Part shown: piece by piece, positions 19,538-28,413 of the stretch
Layout of the letters: the number at the start of each line of letters is the position of its first letter
Numbering within the stretch: the first letter of the stretch is position 1
From: Candidatus Albibeggiatoa sp. nov. BB20
GTDB taxonomy: Bacteria; Pseudomonadota; Gammaproteobacteria; Beggiatoales; Beggiatoaceae
Reading direction: 5' to 3'
Length of the DNA: 64,000 nucleotides
NCBI GenBank assembly: GCA_016744725.1
Contig: JADGDW010000002.1
Span: forward strand, 9,381-73,380
Translations under genes and position numbers: made by a program
The notes under the pieces: generated by a model
What the model was told of the DNA's origin: nothing
Database searches by the model: none
What the model saw: only the letters and a program-made list of their open reading frames with translations

Positions 19538-20179
19538 TCATACCCCATATTGTTCACGGTAAGCAGCAATTGCTTGTAATAGCACGTCATTTTCACCATG
19601 CTCGGTTAAATAATCGACAACATCCTGTAAATTAATAATACTCATCACCTGTGTATTAAACGTCTGTTCAACTTCGGTAATTGCAGACACATCGCCTTGG
19701 CCTTTTTCCTGACGGTTGAGTGAAATCATGACCCCAGCTAATTCCGCTTCTGCATTTTGAATAATGTGCATAGACTCGCGAATCGCTGTACCCGCACTGA
19801 TGACATCATCAATCAATAAAATACGGCCTTTTAATTCAGCACCGACTATTACACCGCCTTCACCATGATCTTTGACTTCTTTGCGATTAAAGCAGAGTGG
19901 ATAATCTCGATTGTGGTGTTCAGCCAAGGCGATCGCGGTCGCGGTTACTAATGGAATACCTTTATAAGCAGGGCCAAATAACACATCAAATTCAACACCT
20001 GCATCGACAATCGCATCAGCATAGAATTTGCCCAGCTGTGCCATGGTATCGCCTGTATTAAATAACCCAGCATTGAAAAAGTAAGGGCTTTTACGTCCTG
20101 ATTTTAAAGTAAATTTACCGAAGCGTAAAACCTGCTGTTGAATTGCAAATTTTAAAAAACTATGCTGATAAGCTTGCAT
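19538..20179 (-). CDS. pyrE: Orotate phosphoribosyltransferase
   Basis: PyrE joins orotate to PRPP to give OMP in pyrimidine synthesis. From the ATG at 20179 it has 213 residues, the same as the E. coli enzyme; a TTG nine bases upstream is the alternative. Landmarks are [43 protein letters not shown] and the PRPP-binding loop [15 protein letters not shown]. The gene converges on rlmD and is divergent from the DUF1538 operon. There is no rph partner or visible attenuator. Confidence 0.96.
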   Translation of the reverse strand: MQAYQHSFLKFAIQQQVLRFGKFTLKSGRKSPYFFNAGLFNTGDTMAQLGKFYADAIVDAGVEFDVLFGPAYKGIPLVTATAIALAEHHNRDYPLCFNRKEVKDHGEGGVIVGAELKGRILLIDDVISAGTAIRESMHIIQNAEAELAGVMISLNRQEKGQGDVSAITEVEQTFNTQVMSIINLQDVVDYLTEHGENDVLLQAIAAYREQYGV

Positions 20180-20516
20180 AATAAACAATTGACCTTTTTG
20201 TGTGTGAATGTCCCAATTGGGTATTTTAGATTATTTTCGCCTATCTTGGTTAAAATACAATCGTTATCCTAAATTGAACCCAAACCAAAAGCCGTGAAAT
20301 AATAGATTAAATAAAATTTAGAGAAACTAACCACTTTTATCAAAACATTGTTTTCATTGATTTTTAAAAGTTTATTTGTAATCAAGATAATTCATTATTT
20401 ATCAATTTCTGTTCAATTGTGAATCTTTGATCCATTATATAGCTTAAAAGCACTTTCATAAAAATTATGTTATATTACGCACCGATTGTTCCTAATCAGA
20501 GTGAGCCTAAAAGCCT
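20180..20516. other. Divergent promoter region between pyrE and the DUF1538 operon
   Basis: This 337-bp strongly AT-rich stretch must hold promoters for two divergent transcripts. A TATATT hexamer (20471-20476) about 41 bp before the GTG start is a candidate -10, but no matching -35 is convincing. No gene or repeat was recognised. Confidence 0.4.
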
Positions 20517-21251
20517 GTGAAACAAGTACGTGCATTTATTCAATCATTACTTGGTAGCATTCGAGACTTAGCCCCCATCATCATCGTTATTGCATTTTTT
20601 CAACTCGTAATTCTCCGCCAACCGATTCCTGATTTAGCCAATATTCTTGCGGGTGTAGCACTGGTCATGCTAGGGCTGACTTTATTTGTACAAGGATTGG
20701 AAATGGGGCTATTCCCGATAGGTGAAACTATGGCCTATGCCTTTGCACGTAAGGGAAGCGTGGTGTGGCTACTGATATTTGCTTTTTTACTTGGATTTGG
20801 AACAACCATTGCCGAACCCGCATTGATTGCGGTCTCGGCTGAAGCGGCTGATGTTGCTGCAACAGGTGGCGTTATAGGCAAAACCGAGCAAGCCAAAGCA
20901 GACTATGCAAATGGACTGCGTTTTACAGTTGCCTTATCGGTGGGGTTTGCAATCCTGATTGGGGTTATCAGAATTATTAAAGGTTGGCCTATTCATTATC
21001 TGATTATCATCGGGTATCTTGGCGTGGTGGTGATGACAGGTTTTGCGCCCGAGTGGATTATTGGTATTGCTTATGACTCAGGCGGTGTGACCACCTCAAC
21101 CATTACTGTGCCACTGGTCACTGCATTAGGTGTGGGTTTAGCCTCTAGTATTAAAGGACGAAATCCGATGGTCGATGGGTTTGGCTTAATTGCTTTTGCC
21201 TCATTAACCCCGATGATTTTTGTGATGTTGTACGGAGTGATAACAAGCTGA
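20517..21251 (+). CDS. DUF1538 family membrane protein, first subunit
   Basis: The 244-residue protein, starting at a GTG, is very hydrophobic, with about six or seven membrane helices. It carries the family signatures [18 protein letters not shown] (near residue 95) and [19 protein letters not shown] (near 185), then [15 protein letters not shown]. The function of DUF1538 is not established to my knowledge; the paired re-entrant-looking motifs suggest a transporter. In other genomes two such domains can be fused in one protein. Here they are separate genes whose stop and start overlap by one base, so the products probably form a heteromer. Confidence 0.8.
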   Translation: MKQVRAFIQSLLGSIRDLAPIIIVIAFFQLVILRQPIPDLANILAGVALVMLGLTLFVQGLEMGLFPIGETMAYAFARKGSVVWLLIFAFLLGFGTTIAEPALIAVSAEAADVAATGGVIGKTEQAKADYANGLRFTVALSVGFAILIGVIRIIKGWPIHYLIIIGYLGVVVMTGFAPEWIIGIAYDSGGVTTSTITVPLVTALGVGLASSIKGRNPMVDGFGLIAFASLTPMIFVMLYGVITS

Positions 21252-22057
21252 TGACATTACTTACCGAATTCTTATACCATTTTTTCTTCAATATCCTTAA
21301 TACTTTAAAAGATGTATTACCAATTATTGGGATTATTTTAGGCTTCCAATTTTTTGTGATTCGCAAAAGCATTCCTAATTTTGGACGGGTGATGCTGGGC
21401 TTTGTATATGTGATTCTTGGCTTAGCCTTATTTTTACAAGGATTAGAACAAGCCTTATTTCCATTGGGTAAACTGATGGCAGAACAACTCACTAATCCTG
21501 CCTTTATCGTCCCCAATTTGGTTGAAGGTGAAGAGTATATAGTGCATTGGCCAGATTATTTTTGGGTCTATATCTTTGCTGCTGCGATTGGGTTTGCGAC
21601 TACAATTGCAGAACCTTCATTACTTGCTGTGGCGATGAAAGCTTCAGAAGTATCGGGTGGTACAGTGACCTTGTGGGGTTTACGGATTGCAGTGGCGATT
21701 GGGGTTGCGATTGGGATTGCACTGGGTACATTTCGGATTGTAACGGGCACACCGCTGCATTATTATATTATCGCAGGCTATGTTATTGTTGTGATACAAA
21801 CATTCTATGCACCACGTTCCATTATTCCCTTGGCTTTTGACTCAGGTGGTGTCACTACCTCAACTGTGACAGTGCCATTAGTTGCGGCTTTGGGTCTAGG
21901 TTTAGCGGAAACCGTACCGGGACGTAGTGCTTTACTCGATGGATTTGGATTAATTGCCTTTGCGAGCTTATTTCCTATGATGACCGTCATGGGCTATGCA
22001 CAAATGGGACTCGCGATAGCAAAATATCGTGGTAAATTATCAGAATCAGACGATTAG
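21251..22057 (+). CDS. DUF1538 family membrane protein, second subunit
   Basis: The 268-residue partner of the preceding gene has the same two signatures, GFATTIAEPSLLAVAMKA and [19 protein letters not shown], plus [19 protein letters not shown]. It differs by an extra soluble loop near residues 75-100 (VPNLVEGEEYIVHWPDYF). Stop and start of the two genes share one base (TGATG), so translation is coupled. The P-II-like gene follows after 10 bp. Confidence 0.8.
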   Translation: MTLLTEFLYHFFFNILNTLKDVLPIIGIILGFQFFVIRKSIPNFGRVMLGFVYVILGLALFLQGLEQALFPLGKLMAEQLTNPAFIVPNLVEGEEYIVHWPDYFWVYIFAAAIGFATTIAEPSLLAVAMKASEVSGGTVTLWGLRIAVAIGVAIGIALGTFRIVTGTPLHYYIIAGYVIVVIQTFYAPRSIIPLAFDSGGVTTSTVTVPLVAALGLGLAETVPGRSALLDGFGLIAFASLFPMMTVMGYAQMGLAIAKYRGKLSESDD

Positions 22058-22067
22058 AGATGAAACC

Positions 22068-22418
22068 ATGCACTTTAAATTAATTATTGCTTTTATATCT
22101 GAAGATAAGACGGATAAGGTGTTAAAAACTGCACGAGAACGTGGTGCAACAGGTGCGACTGTGATTAATCACGCTCGTGGCGAAGGGTTGAAACCAACCA
22201 AGACCTTTTTTGGCTTAAGTTTGGAAACCCAACGTGATGTTGTCCTGTTTCTGGTTGAAGAGCATTTGTCACGTAAGATTTTAGAAAGTATCGCTGAAAC
22301 TGGCGGCTTTGAAGAAGATGCTGGAGCAGGGATTGCTTTTCAGGTTGATGTTGAAGATGCGATTGGCATATCACATCAAATGCGTAAATTGACTCAAGTT
22401 GTAGGGGATGAAATATGA
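22068..22418 (+). CDS. P-II-like signalling protein
   Basis: From the ATG at 22068 (MHFKLIIAFISEDKTDKVLK) the protein has 116 residues, the size of GlnB-type proteins; an upstream GTG would only add an unnatural leader overlapping the previous gene. It has the P-II fold pattern: a first strand, a helix, GATGATVINHARGEGL, a shortened T-loop region (KPTKTFFGLSLETQRD), then VVLFLVEEHLSRKILESI. The uridylylated T-loop tyrosine motif of GlnB is not present. Such divergent P-II proteins often sit beside transporters and bind adenine nucleotides. The gene overlaps the CBS gene by four bases. Confidence 0.82.
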   Translation: MHFKLIIAFISEDKTDKVLKTARERGATGATVINHARGEGLKPTKTFFGLSLETQRDVVLFLVEEHLSRKILESIAETGGFEEDAGAGIAFQVDVEDAIGISHQMRKLTQVVGDEI

Positions 22419-22840
22419 GCGATGAACAAAGCATTGTTCGTGTACGTGATGTCATGAAAACGGAATTTGACCGCATTGATGGCACTACCACGGTTTCGGA
22501 AGCATTGACTTCGATGCAACATCCAGAAGTGCGCTTATTTGTAGTGAATAAACGTGATGAAGATGACGAATTTGGGATGCTGTTATTATCTGAAATTGCG
22601 CGTGAAGTGTTAGCAAAAGACCGTTCGCCTGAGCGAGTCAATGTCTATGAAATTATGGTCAAACCTGTTATTACAGTATCGCCTAGAATGGATATTCGCT
22701 ACTGTGCGCGTTTGTTTAACCGATTTAAAGTGTCTCGTAGTCTCGTTGTTGAAAATGATGAAGTGATTGGCGTGGTCAGCTTCACTGATATTGTATTGCG
22801 TGGCATGTGCAATTTATATAATGTGTGCCCGATTGGTTAA
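22415..22840 (+). CDS. CBS-domain protein
   Basis: The 141-residue protein is a pair of CBS motifs: VRVRDVMKTEFDRIDGTTTV (7-26) and VYEIMVKPVITVSPRMDIRY, ending SLVVENDEVIGVVSFTDIVL. CBS pairs bind AMP, ATP, SAM or related ligands and regulate partners. With the P-II-like gene it gives the DUF1538 membrane pair two potential nucleotide sensors. The ATGA overlap with the P-II gene indicates coupling. A strong hairpin follows. Confidence 0.88.
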   Translation: MSDEQSIVRVRDVMKTEFDRIDGTTTVSEALTSMQHPEVRLFVVNKRDEDDEFGMLLLSEIAREVLAKDRSPERVNVYEIMVKPVITVSPRMDIRYCARLFNRFKVSRSLVVENDEVIGVVSFTDIVLRGMCNLYNVCPIG

Positions 22841-22866
22841 AACGGCTCACTTACATGATTTGTAAG

Positions 22867-22896
22867 ACTGGCAGCCCTTACTAAAGGGTTGCCAGT
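22867..22896. terminator. Bidirectional terminator hairpin between the CBS gene and pgi
   Basis: ACTGGCAGCCCTT (22867-22879) pairs with AAGGGTTGCCAGT (22884-22896) over 13 bases with one wobble and a four-base loop. It is related to the MITE palindromes. It lies 26 bp after the CBS stop and 10 bp before the pgi stop, so it could end both convergent transcripts. Confidence 0.75.
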
Positions 22897-22906
22897 TCAG
22901 GTTATT

Positions 22907-24556
22907 TTATCGTTTGGCTTTAATATAATTGAGCAAACCACTAACTGCATCATCAGCATTGATATGATGAGTTTTTCCTTCTAAATCAGGCAATAAAGTA
23001 TTTGCAACTTGCTTACCTAATTCAACGCCCCATTGGTCAAACGGGTTTAAATTCCAGCAAACACCCTGCACAAAAGTTTTATGTTCATACAGTGCCAATA
23101 ACGCGCCCAGTGTTTCAGGGTTTAAACGTTGATAAACCAGCACATTACTCGGTTTGTTGCCGATAAAAGTACGGTGTGGCAGTTGTAATGCAATTTCCTC
23201 TAAGGTTTCGCCTTTATCTTCCAGCATCTTTTCCGTTATTCCAGCCGAACGACCATTCATCAAGGCATCAGTTTGCGCCAGTGCATTGGATAAAGTAGCC
23301 GCTTCATGCGAATCTTTGTCATACACATTTTCAACGGCAATGATGAAATCAGCAGGCACAATATGGGTTCCTTGATGCAATAATTGATAAAACGCATGTT
23401 GGCCATTATTTCCCGGTGCACCCCACACAATCGGACAAGTAGCATAATCCACGGTCTCACCATCACGTGATATCTGCTTACCTAAACTTTCCATCACCAA
23501 TTGTTGTAAATAAGGTGGTAATAATTCCAACGCAAAATCATACGGCAATACAGCATGAGTTTGGGCATTCTCAAAAAAGTTGTTATACCAAATCCCAATT
23601 AAACCTAACAATACAGGCATATTTTGTTCTAGTGGCGCGTTTTGAAAGTGTTTATCCATTTCATGCGCCCCTGCCAATAACTTTTTAAAATTATCCATCC
23701 CAATCATAACGCTGATGGACAAGCCAATGGCTGACCATAAAGAATAACGCCCGCCAACCCAATCCCAAAATTCAAACATATCATTGGGGTTAATACCAAA
23801 TTCAATCACTTTCTCACGATTAGTGCTGACGGCTACGAAATGTCGAGCAATGGCGATTTCATTATTATCGGTCTTATTTAAAAACCAATTTCTAGCACTG
23901 TGTGCATTAAGCATTGTTTCTTGGGTCGTAAACGTTTTTGAGGCAATGATAAATAAGGTTGTTTCTGGATTCAGGTCAGCCAATATTTCTGATAAATGGG
24001 TGGCATCAACGTTGGAAATAAAATGGCATTTTAAACGCTCATGATGATAAGGTTTTAATGCACGCACCACCATTGCAGGGCCTAAATCAGAACCGCCAAT
24101 CCCAATATTAACAATGGTTTCAATCGGTTTTTCAGTAAAACCACGCCAAATTCCATTGCGTACCGATTCCGCAAATTGTTGCATTTGATTTAACACCGTG
24201 TTGACTTTAGGCATGACATCTTCGCCATCAATATAAATCGGTGTATTACTACGATTCCGTAACGCGGTGTGTAAAACAGCTCGATTTTCAGTATGATTAA
24301 TTTTTTCACCACGAAACATGCGTTCAATCCAAGTTTCTAATTGCGTTTGCTCTGCAAGTTTACACAATAAATCCACGGTTTCTTGAGAGAGGTGATTACG
24401 CGAGTAATCTAATAATAAGCCACATGATTCTAATGAAAATTGGGAAAAACGCTGAGGGTTTTGCTGAAATAAATCGTGTAAATGGATCGATGACAGGCTG
24501 ATTTGATGTTGTTGTAATTGTTTCCAAATCTCAGTTTGTGTTATTGAATTCTTCAT
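22907..24556 (-). CDS. pgi: Glucose-6-phosphate isomerase
   Basis: Pgi interconverts glucose-6-phosphate and fructose-6-phosphate. From the ATG at 24556 (MKNSITQTEIWKQLQQH, after a GGAAA site) it has 549 residues, as in E. coli; a TTG four codons upstream is less likely. Conserved segments are VNIGIGGSDLGPAMV, IIASKTFTTQETMLNA, WDWVGGRYSLWSAIGLS, PYLQQLVMESLGK and LLHQGTHIVPADFI. No other sugar-metabolism gene is adjacent. Confidence 0.97.
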   Translation of the reverse strand: MKNSITQTEIWKQLQQHQISLSSIHLHDLFQQNPQRFSQFSLESCGLLLDYSRNHLSQETVDLLCKLAEQTQLETWIERMFRGEKINHTENRAVLHTALRNRSNTPIYIDGEDVMPKVNTVLNQMQQFAESVRNGIWRGFTEKPIETIVNIGIGGSDLGPAMVVRALKPYHHERLKCHFISNVDATHLSEILADLNPETTLFIIASKTFTTQETMLNAHSARNWFLNKTDNNEIAIARHFVAVSTNREKVIEFGINPNDMFEFWDWVGGRYSLWSAIGLSISVMIGMDNFKKLLAGAHEMDKHFQNAPLEQNMPVLLGLIGIWYNNFFENAQTHAVLPYDFALELLPPYLQQLVMESLGKQISRDGETVDYATCPIVWGAPGNNGQHAFYQLLHQGTHIVPADFIIAVENVYDKDSHEAATLSNALAQTDALMNGRSAGITEKMLEDKGETLEEIALQLPHRTFIGNKPSNVLVYQRLNPETLGALLALYEHKTFVQGVCWNLNPFDQWGVELGKQVANTLLPDLEGKTHHINADDAVSGLLNYIKAKR

Positions 24557-24714
24557 GGTGGTTTCCAAAATATTGTTATTTAATTTATTATATCTGAGGC
24601 AGTTTACAATTGTATTGAGGTCAAAGCAGAAAATCTACTCATAGCGATTGGTTTAAATATTGGATTGCCCTAATACTCTCAGAATTTGAGACCGATTTTC
24701 ATAAGGAGAATATC

Positions 24715-25407
24715 ATGCGTTACACTGGCCTTTTATCTTATTGGCTTATACTTCCCCTCTTTGCTCTAAACTTTACGGTGCAAGCTGATGATGATGCAAC
24801 CCCATCAACAACCAATGAAGTTCAAACCGTAATTGAAGCATTAAGCCAACCTAAAGCAGCACCTAAGTTAACAGGTTCGCAATTGATTAAGGAGTTAAAG
24901 TCTGGTGGTTATGTGATTTTTATGCGTCATGCTTTGAGTGAAGAAGAAAATGATGAGTATGAAGTGGATTTAGAAAATTGTAAAACCCAGCGGAATTTAT
25001 CTGAAAAAGGTAAAAAGCAGGCTAAAACAATTGGTAGTGCGGTGAAAAAATTAGGTATTCCGATTGGTGAGGTACATACCAGCCCTTATTGCCGTTGTGT
25101 AGATACTGCACAGTTAGTATTTGGTCAAGCGAATTCTCGCCCTGAGCTAACTTATGCTGCCGCTTTAGAAACCGAAGAAGAGCGTGCTGAATATTCTGAC
25201 ACCTTGTTACAATTACTAAGTATTGCACCTGAAGAAGGTAAAAATACAGTCATAGTGTCACATTCAGTGAATTTACAAGAAGCGACAGGGATTTTACCAA
25301 AGCCTGAAGGTGTAGTGCATATCTTTAAACCTACTGACGAGGGTTATGAGCATATTGGTGAAATTAAACCCGATTTTTGGGATATTTTCTTATTCACCGC
25401 ACCTTAA
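24715..25407 (+). CDS. Secreted histidine-phosphatase-family protein (SixA/PGAM-like)
   Basis: The 230-residue protein has a signal peptide (about residues 1-24, cleavage near VQADDD) and a histidine phosphatase domain. The catalytic RH motif is in YVIFMRHALSEEE, a second region is VHTSPYCRCVDTAQLVFG, and the second catalytic His is in TVIVSHSVNLQEATG. The CRCVDTA variant with two cysteines in an exported protein could allow a disulfide. The substrate is unknown; periplasmic members of this family act on phosphosugars or acid phosphates. A good AAGGAG site precedes the start. Hairpins follow the gene. Confidence 0.85.
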   Translation: MRYTGLLSYWLILPLFALNFTVQADDDATPSTTNEVQTVIEALSQPKAAPKLTGSQLIKELKSGGYVIFMRHALSEEENDEYEVDLENCKTQRNLSEKGKKQAKTIGSAVKKLGIPIGEVHTSPYCRCVDTAQLVFGQANSRPELTYAAALETEEERAEYSDTLLQLLSIAPEEGKNTVIVSHSVNLQEATGILPKPEGVVHIFKPTDEGYEHIGEIKPDFWDIFLFTAP

Positions 25408-25893
25408 TTTTTTGTAAATAGCGAAATACCACAGGTCAGGGCTGCTAATCTTTTAAAAATTGTCAGTCCTATACTTCACACTGTTGCAATTTGTTTTTTT
25501 CTCGTTCCACGCAATGCGTGGAATGTTCCATAGACGCACTTGCGTCTTGATATTTTTTGATGGCGATGCACCGCGTTGTCACAAGTTAAAATTCATTTTT
25601 AGACGTAGTTCAGTATAAACCAATTTATCCAACACTGGACTCTCTGCAACAGTGAGTAATTTACCTTTTAATTCAATTCTCTCAAACAATAATGGCCTAG
25701 ATATTTTTTAACAAATACAATAAAACCCATACTTTAAAAGCATTTTATACTTATAAATTATTGAAGTATTTTATATTTTTCAAAATCTGATTGATGAGCT
25801 GTCAAACAAATATATCTAAATCTATTGCAGTTTTACCAAAACAAGGTTAATTTTGTACGCTTTGCAGATTTTTAGCTTTCAGGACAAAATATA
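25408..25893. other. Intergenic region with three hairpins downstream of the phosphatase gene
   Basis: This 486-bp spacer holds a degenerate MITE-type palindrome near 25436-25470. A perfect hairpin follows, TTCCACGC (25505-25512) with GCGTGGAA (25516-25523). Another has AGACGC (25532-25537) with GCGTCT (25542-25547), then a T-rich run. The last resembles the hairpin before rlmD. The remaining 300 bp up to the cytochrome-assembly gene is AT-rich without a recognisable gene. Confidence 0.5.
25532..25560 (+). terminator. Intrinsic terminator candidate after the phosphatase gene
   Basis: AGACGC and GCGTCT form a six-base stem with a four-base loop, followed by TGATATTTTTTGA. This is the most terminator-like of the hairpins downstream of the histidine-phosphatase gene. 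Confidence 0.5.
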
Positions 25894-26694
25894 GTGAGCA
25901 ACCATATTCTAGGCTTTTCTGCCATATTGGCTTATTTACTGGCAACTTCCTCAGGTTTATTTGTTTCACATTCCAACACACTACGTCGTCAAGCTGTACT
26001 TGCATTAAGTCTGATTGCCATCATATTACACGCATTGGTGCTACGCCAAACAATGGTGATGCCAGAAGGATTGAATTTAGGGTTTTTCAATGCAGTCTCA
26101 TTGGTCTCATGGGTTATTGCATTGCTATTGATGCTGACACTGACTTCAAAACCGATTGAAAGCCTTATTGTGGTTTTATTTCCTTTGGCGGCGTTCTCGA
26201 TTGGATTAGAACTCTATTTTCACTCAACAGTTCTGCTGATTAGCAATATTCCATTTGGCGTACAAATTCATATTTTTTATTCAGTCTTGGCATACAGTGT
26301 GTTAACAATTTCAGCACTACAAGCGATATTTTTATCCATACAAGATTATCAGTTACGTCACAAACGTCTTGGTTTTGTCATGCGTCAGTTGCCGCCATTA
26401 CAGTTGATGGAAAGTTTGTTGTTTCAAATGATTGGCTTAGGCTTGCTGTTTTTAACCTTGAGCCTCATTAGTGGTTTTGTATTTTTACAAGATATTTTTG
26501 CACAACACTTGGTTCATAAAACGATTCTATCCATTGCAGCATGGTGGTTATTTGCTGTTTTATTATGGGGACATTGGCAATATGGATGGCGTGGACGGAT
26601 GGTTATTCGTTGGCATTTACTCGGTTTTTTCATTCTTATGTTAGCTTATTTTGGTAGTAAATTAGTGCTTGAATTAATCCTACACAGGACTTGA
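25894..26694 (+). CDS. YpjD/CcsA-family cytochrome c assembly-type membrane protein
   Basis: The 266-residue protein has about eight membrane helices and a GTG start preceded by CAGGA. It matches the cytochrome-C-assembly (CcsA/HemX-like) family of single-gene inner-membrane proteins called YpjD: LSVWVI-like N-terminal helices, HIFYSVLAYSVLTISALQAI, and the C-terminal HWQYGWRGRMVIRWHLLGF followed by a final helix. The role of YpjD is not settled; the fold belongs to heme-handling proteins. In many relatives it is next to ffh; here it precedes dksA. Confidence 0.85.
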   Translation: MSNHILGFSAILAYLLATSSGLFVSHSNTLRRQAVLALSLIAIILHALVLRQTMVMPEGLNLGFFNAVSLVSWVIALLLMLTLTSKPIESLIVVLFPLAAFSIGLELYFHSTVLLISNIPFGVQIHIFYSVLAYSVLTISALQAIFLSIQDYQLRHKRLGFVMRQLPPLQLMESLLFQMIGLGLLFLTLSLISGFVFLQDIFAQHLVHKTILSIAAWWLFAVLLWGHWQYGWRGRMVIRWHLLGFFILMLAYFGSKLVLELILHRT

Positions 26695-26811
26695 CAAATT
26701 TAAGTTAGTTAATACATTTAGTTTCTTTAGGGAATGCGCACAATACTTGCTTGCAATTAGATTTCTTTTTTGGTATAGGTGTGCAGCTTATTTTTATGAA
26801 GGAGAACACTC

Positions 26812-27258
26812 ATGTCTGTTGCAGCAGAACAAATGAAACAAGTCAGTCAATCTATTACTGATTTTAAACCGTATCAACCTGCGTCGAATGAAGATTATAT
26901 GAGTGACAAACAACTTGAGCATTTTAGCCAAATGTTGTTAGCTTGGAAGCAAGAACTTGTAAATGAAGTAAAACGTACTGTCGATCACATGAAAGATGAT
27001 GCGTCAAACTTCCCTGATCCGAATGATAGAGCAAGTCAAGAAGAAGAGTTTGCTTTAGAGCTTCGGACTCGTGATCGTGAACGCAAATTGATTAAGAAAA
27101 TTGATGAAGCCTTACATCAAATCGGCATTGGTGAATATGGCTATTGTGAAGCGTGTGGCGTTGAAATTGGTTTACGTCGTTTAGAAGCACGCCCAACCGC
27201 AACCAAATGTATTGATTGCAAAACACTAGATGAAATCCGTGAAAAACAATTGGCCTAA
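26812..27258 (+). CDS. dksA: RNA polymerase-binding transcription factor DksA
   Basis: DksA binds the secondary channel of RNA polymerase and works with ppGpp. The 148-residue length is normal. It shows the coiled-coil tip acidic motif DPNDRASQEEEF, the region LRTRDRERKLIKKIDEAL, and the zinc finger YCEACGVEIGLRRLEARP...CIDC with four cysteines. A strong GGAG site precedes the ATG. GluQ-RS follows 27 bp later, an arrangement common in gammaproteobacteria. Confidence 0.97.
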   Translation: MSVAAEQMKQVSQSITDFKPYQPASNEDYMSDKQLEHFSQMLLAWKQELVNEVKRTVDHMKDDASNFPDPNDRASQEEEFALELRTRDRERKLIKKIDEALHQIGIGEYGYCEACGVEIGLRRLEARPTATKCIDCKTLDEIREKQLA

Positions 27259-27285
27259 TATTATTTAAACACTGCTTTTTTTAAA

Positions 27286-28149
27286 TTGTACATCGGAAGA
27301 TTTGCCCCATCACCTACGGGCTCACTACATTTTGGCTCATTGGTCACGGCTGTAGGTAGTTATCTACACGCCCGACAGCAAAATGGCCGTTGGTTAGTGC
27401 GCATTGAAGATTTGGACTCACCACGTGTTGTTAAAGGTGCAGATAAAGCAATTTTAAGCACGCTCCACCGTTTCGGCATGGATTGGGATGGCGATATTAT
27501 GTATCAAAGCCAACGTCAACTAGCTTACCAACATGCCCTTGACGCTCTCACATCTCTGCAACTCATCTACCCTTGCACTTGTAGCCGTCAACGTTTGAAA
27601 GGCCAAATGTATGATGGCCACTGTAGGCAAAGCAGCTCTATCCCCAATCAGCCTCATGCGTTACGTGTCAAAGTAAATACGCTCTTATTGCACTTTTTTG
27701 ATAATGTACAGGGTGAAATCAGCCAAAATATGCTAACGGAGATTGGTGATTTTATTGTCAAACGTAAAGATGGTTTGTTTGCTTATCAGCTAGCGGTTGT
27801 GGTTGATGATGCCGAACAAGGGGTGACAGATGTAGTACGTGGTTGTGATTTGTTGGATACGACCACACGGCAGTTATATTTACAGCAATTACTCGATTTT
27901 CCACGCCCGAATTACACTCATTTACCTGTGATGCTCAATGCTAAAGGCCTCAAACTGAGTAAACAAAACCATGCACCCACCATTGATGAACAGCCTATTC
28001 TACCATTGTTGTATCAAGCACTAGCGATGCTTGGGCAATTCCCACCCGCAGATTTAATCAATGAGAATATACAGATTTTTTGGGATTGGGCAATTGATAA
28101 CTGGTCACTAGATAATGTGCCATTACAAGAGGGATTGGAAGTAGGATAA
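27286..28149 (+). CDS. gluQ: Glutamyl-Q tRNA(Asp) synthetase
   Basis: GluQ-RS attaches glutamate to the queuosine of tRNA-Asp. The 287-residue protein lacks the anticodon-binding domain of GluRS, as expected. Motifs are YIGRFAPSPTGSLHFGSL (class I HIGH region), the zinc site CTCSRQR...MYDGHC, VVVDDAEQGVTDVVRG and KGLKLSKQNHAP (KMSKS equivalent). The frame upstream to the dksA stop contains no ATG or GTG, so a TTG at 27286 without a clear ribosome site appears to be the start. This suggests weak expression or coupling to dksA. The C-terminus is slightly short relative to E. coli. Confidence 0.93.
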   Translation: MYIGRFAPSPTGSLHFGSLVTAVGSYLHARQQNGRWLVRIEDLDSPRVVKGADKAILSTLHRFGMDWDGDIMYQSQRQLAYQHALDALTSLQLIYPCTCSRQRLKGQMYDGHCRQSSSIPNQPHALRVKVNTLLLHFFDNVQGEISQNMLTEIGDFIVKRKDGLFAYQLAVVVDDAEQGVTDVVRGCDLLDTTTRQLYLQQLLDFPRPNYTHLPVMLNAKGLKLSKQNHAPTIDEQPILPLLYQALAMLGQFPPADLINENIQIFWDWAIDNWSLDNVPLQEGLEVG

Positions 28150-28264
28150 GTATGTGTGTTTGATAAAAAATCAGCCACATCTATCTAAATGAGAGAATGG
28201 GTTATGGTTACATAGGGACTGCTGTCAGCCTACGACACTGCTTTGCCAACAACAATAAGTGGAA

Positions 28265-28292
28265 CTCCTAGTCATTTTACAACAACTAGGAG
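28265..28292. terminator. Hairpin between convergent gluQ and clpA
   Basis: CTCCTAGT (28265-28272) pairs perfectly with ACTAGGAG (28285-28292) around a 12-base loop. It lies five bases before a MITE, in the gap between convergent gluQ and clpA. There is no long T-tract, so terminator activity is inferred from position. Confidence 0.5.
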
Positions 28293-28296
28293 CTTG

Positions 28297-28412
28297 TATA
28301 GTCAATTTCGATTTGTATGTTAGGACTGGCAGTCCTTTTATACTTTAAATATCAATCACTTTTGAAATCTAGGACTGCCAGCCCTGTATTACTTTAAAAT
28401 AAAACGATTATA
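28297..28412 (+). mobile_element. MITE-like element, copy 3 (116 bp)
   Basis: The ends are TATAGTCAATTTCG and AAAACGATTATA. Palindromes AGGACTGGCAGTCCT (from 28322) and AGGACTGCCAGCCCT (from 28371) are 49 bp apart. The right end is one base from the clpA stop codon, so clpA transcripts read into the element. Confidence 0.85.
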
Positions 28413-28413
28413 A

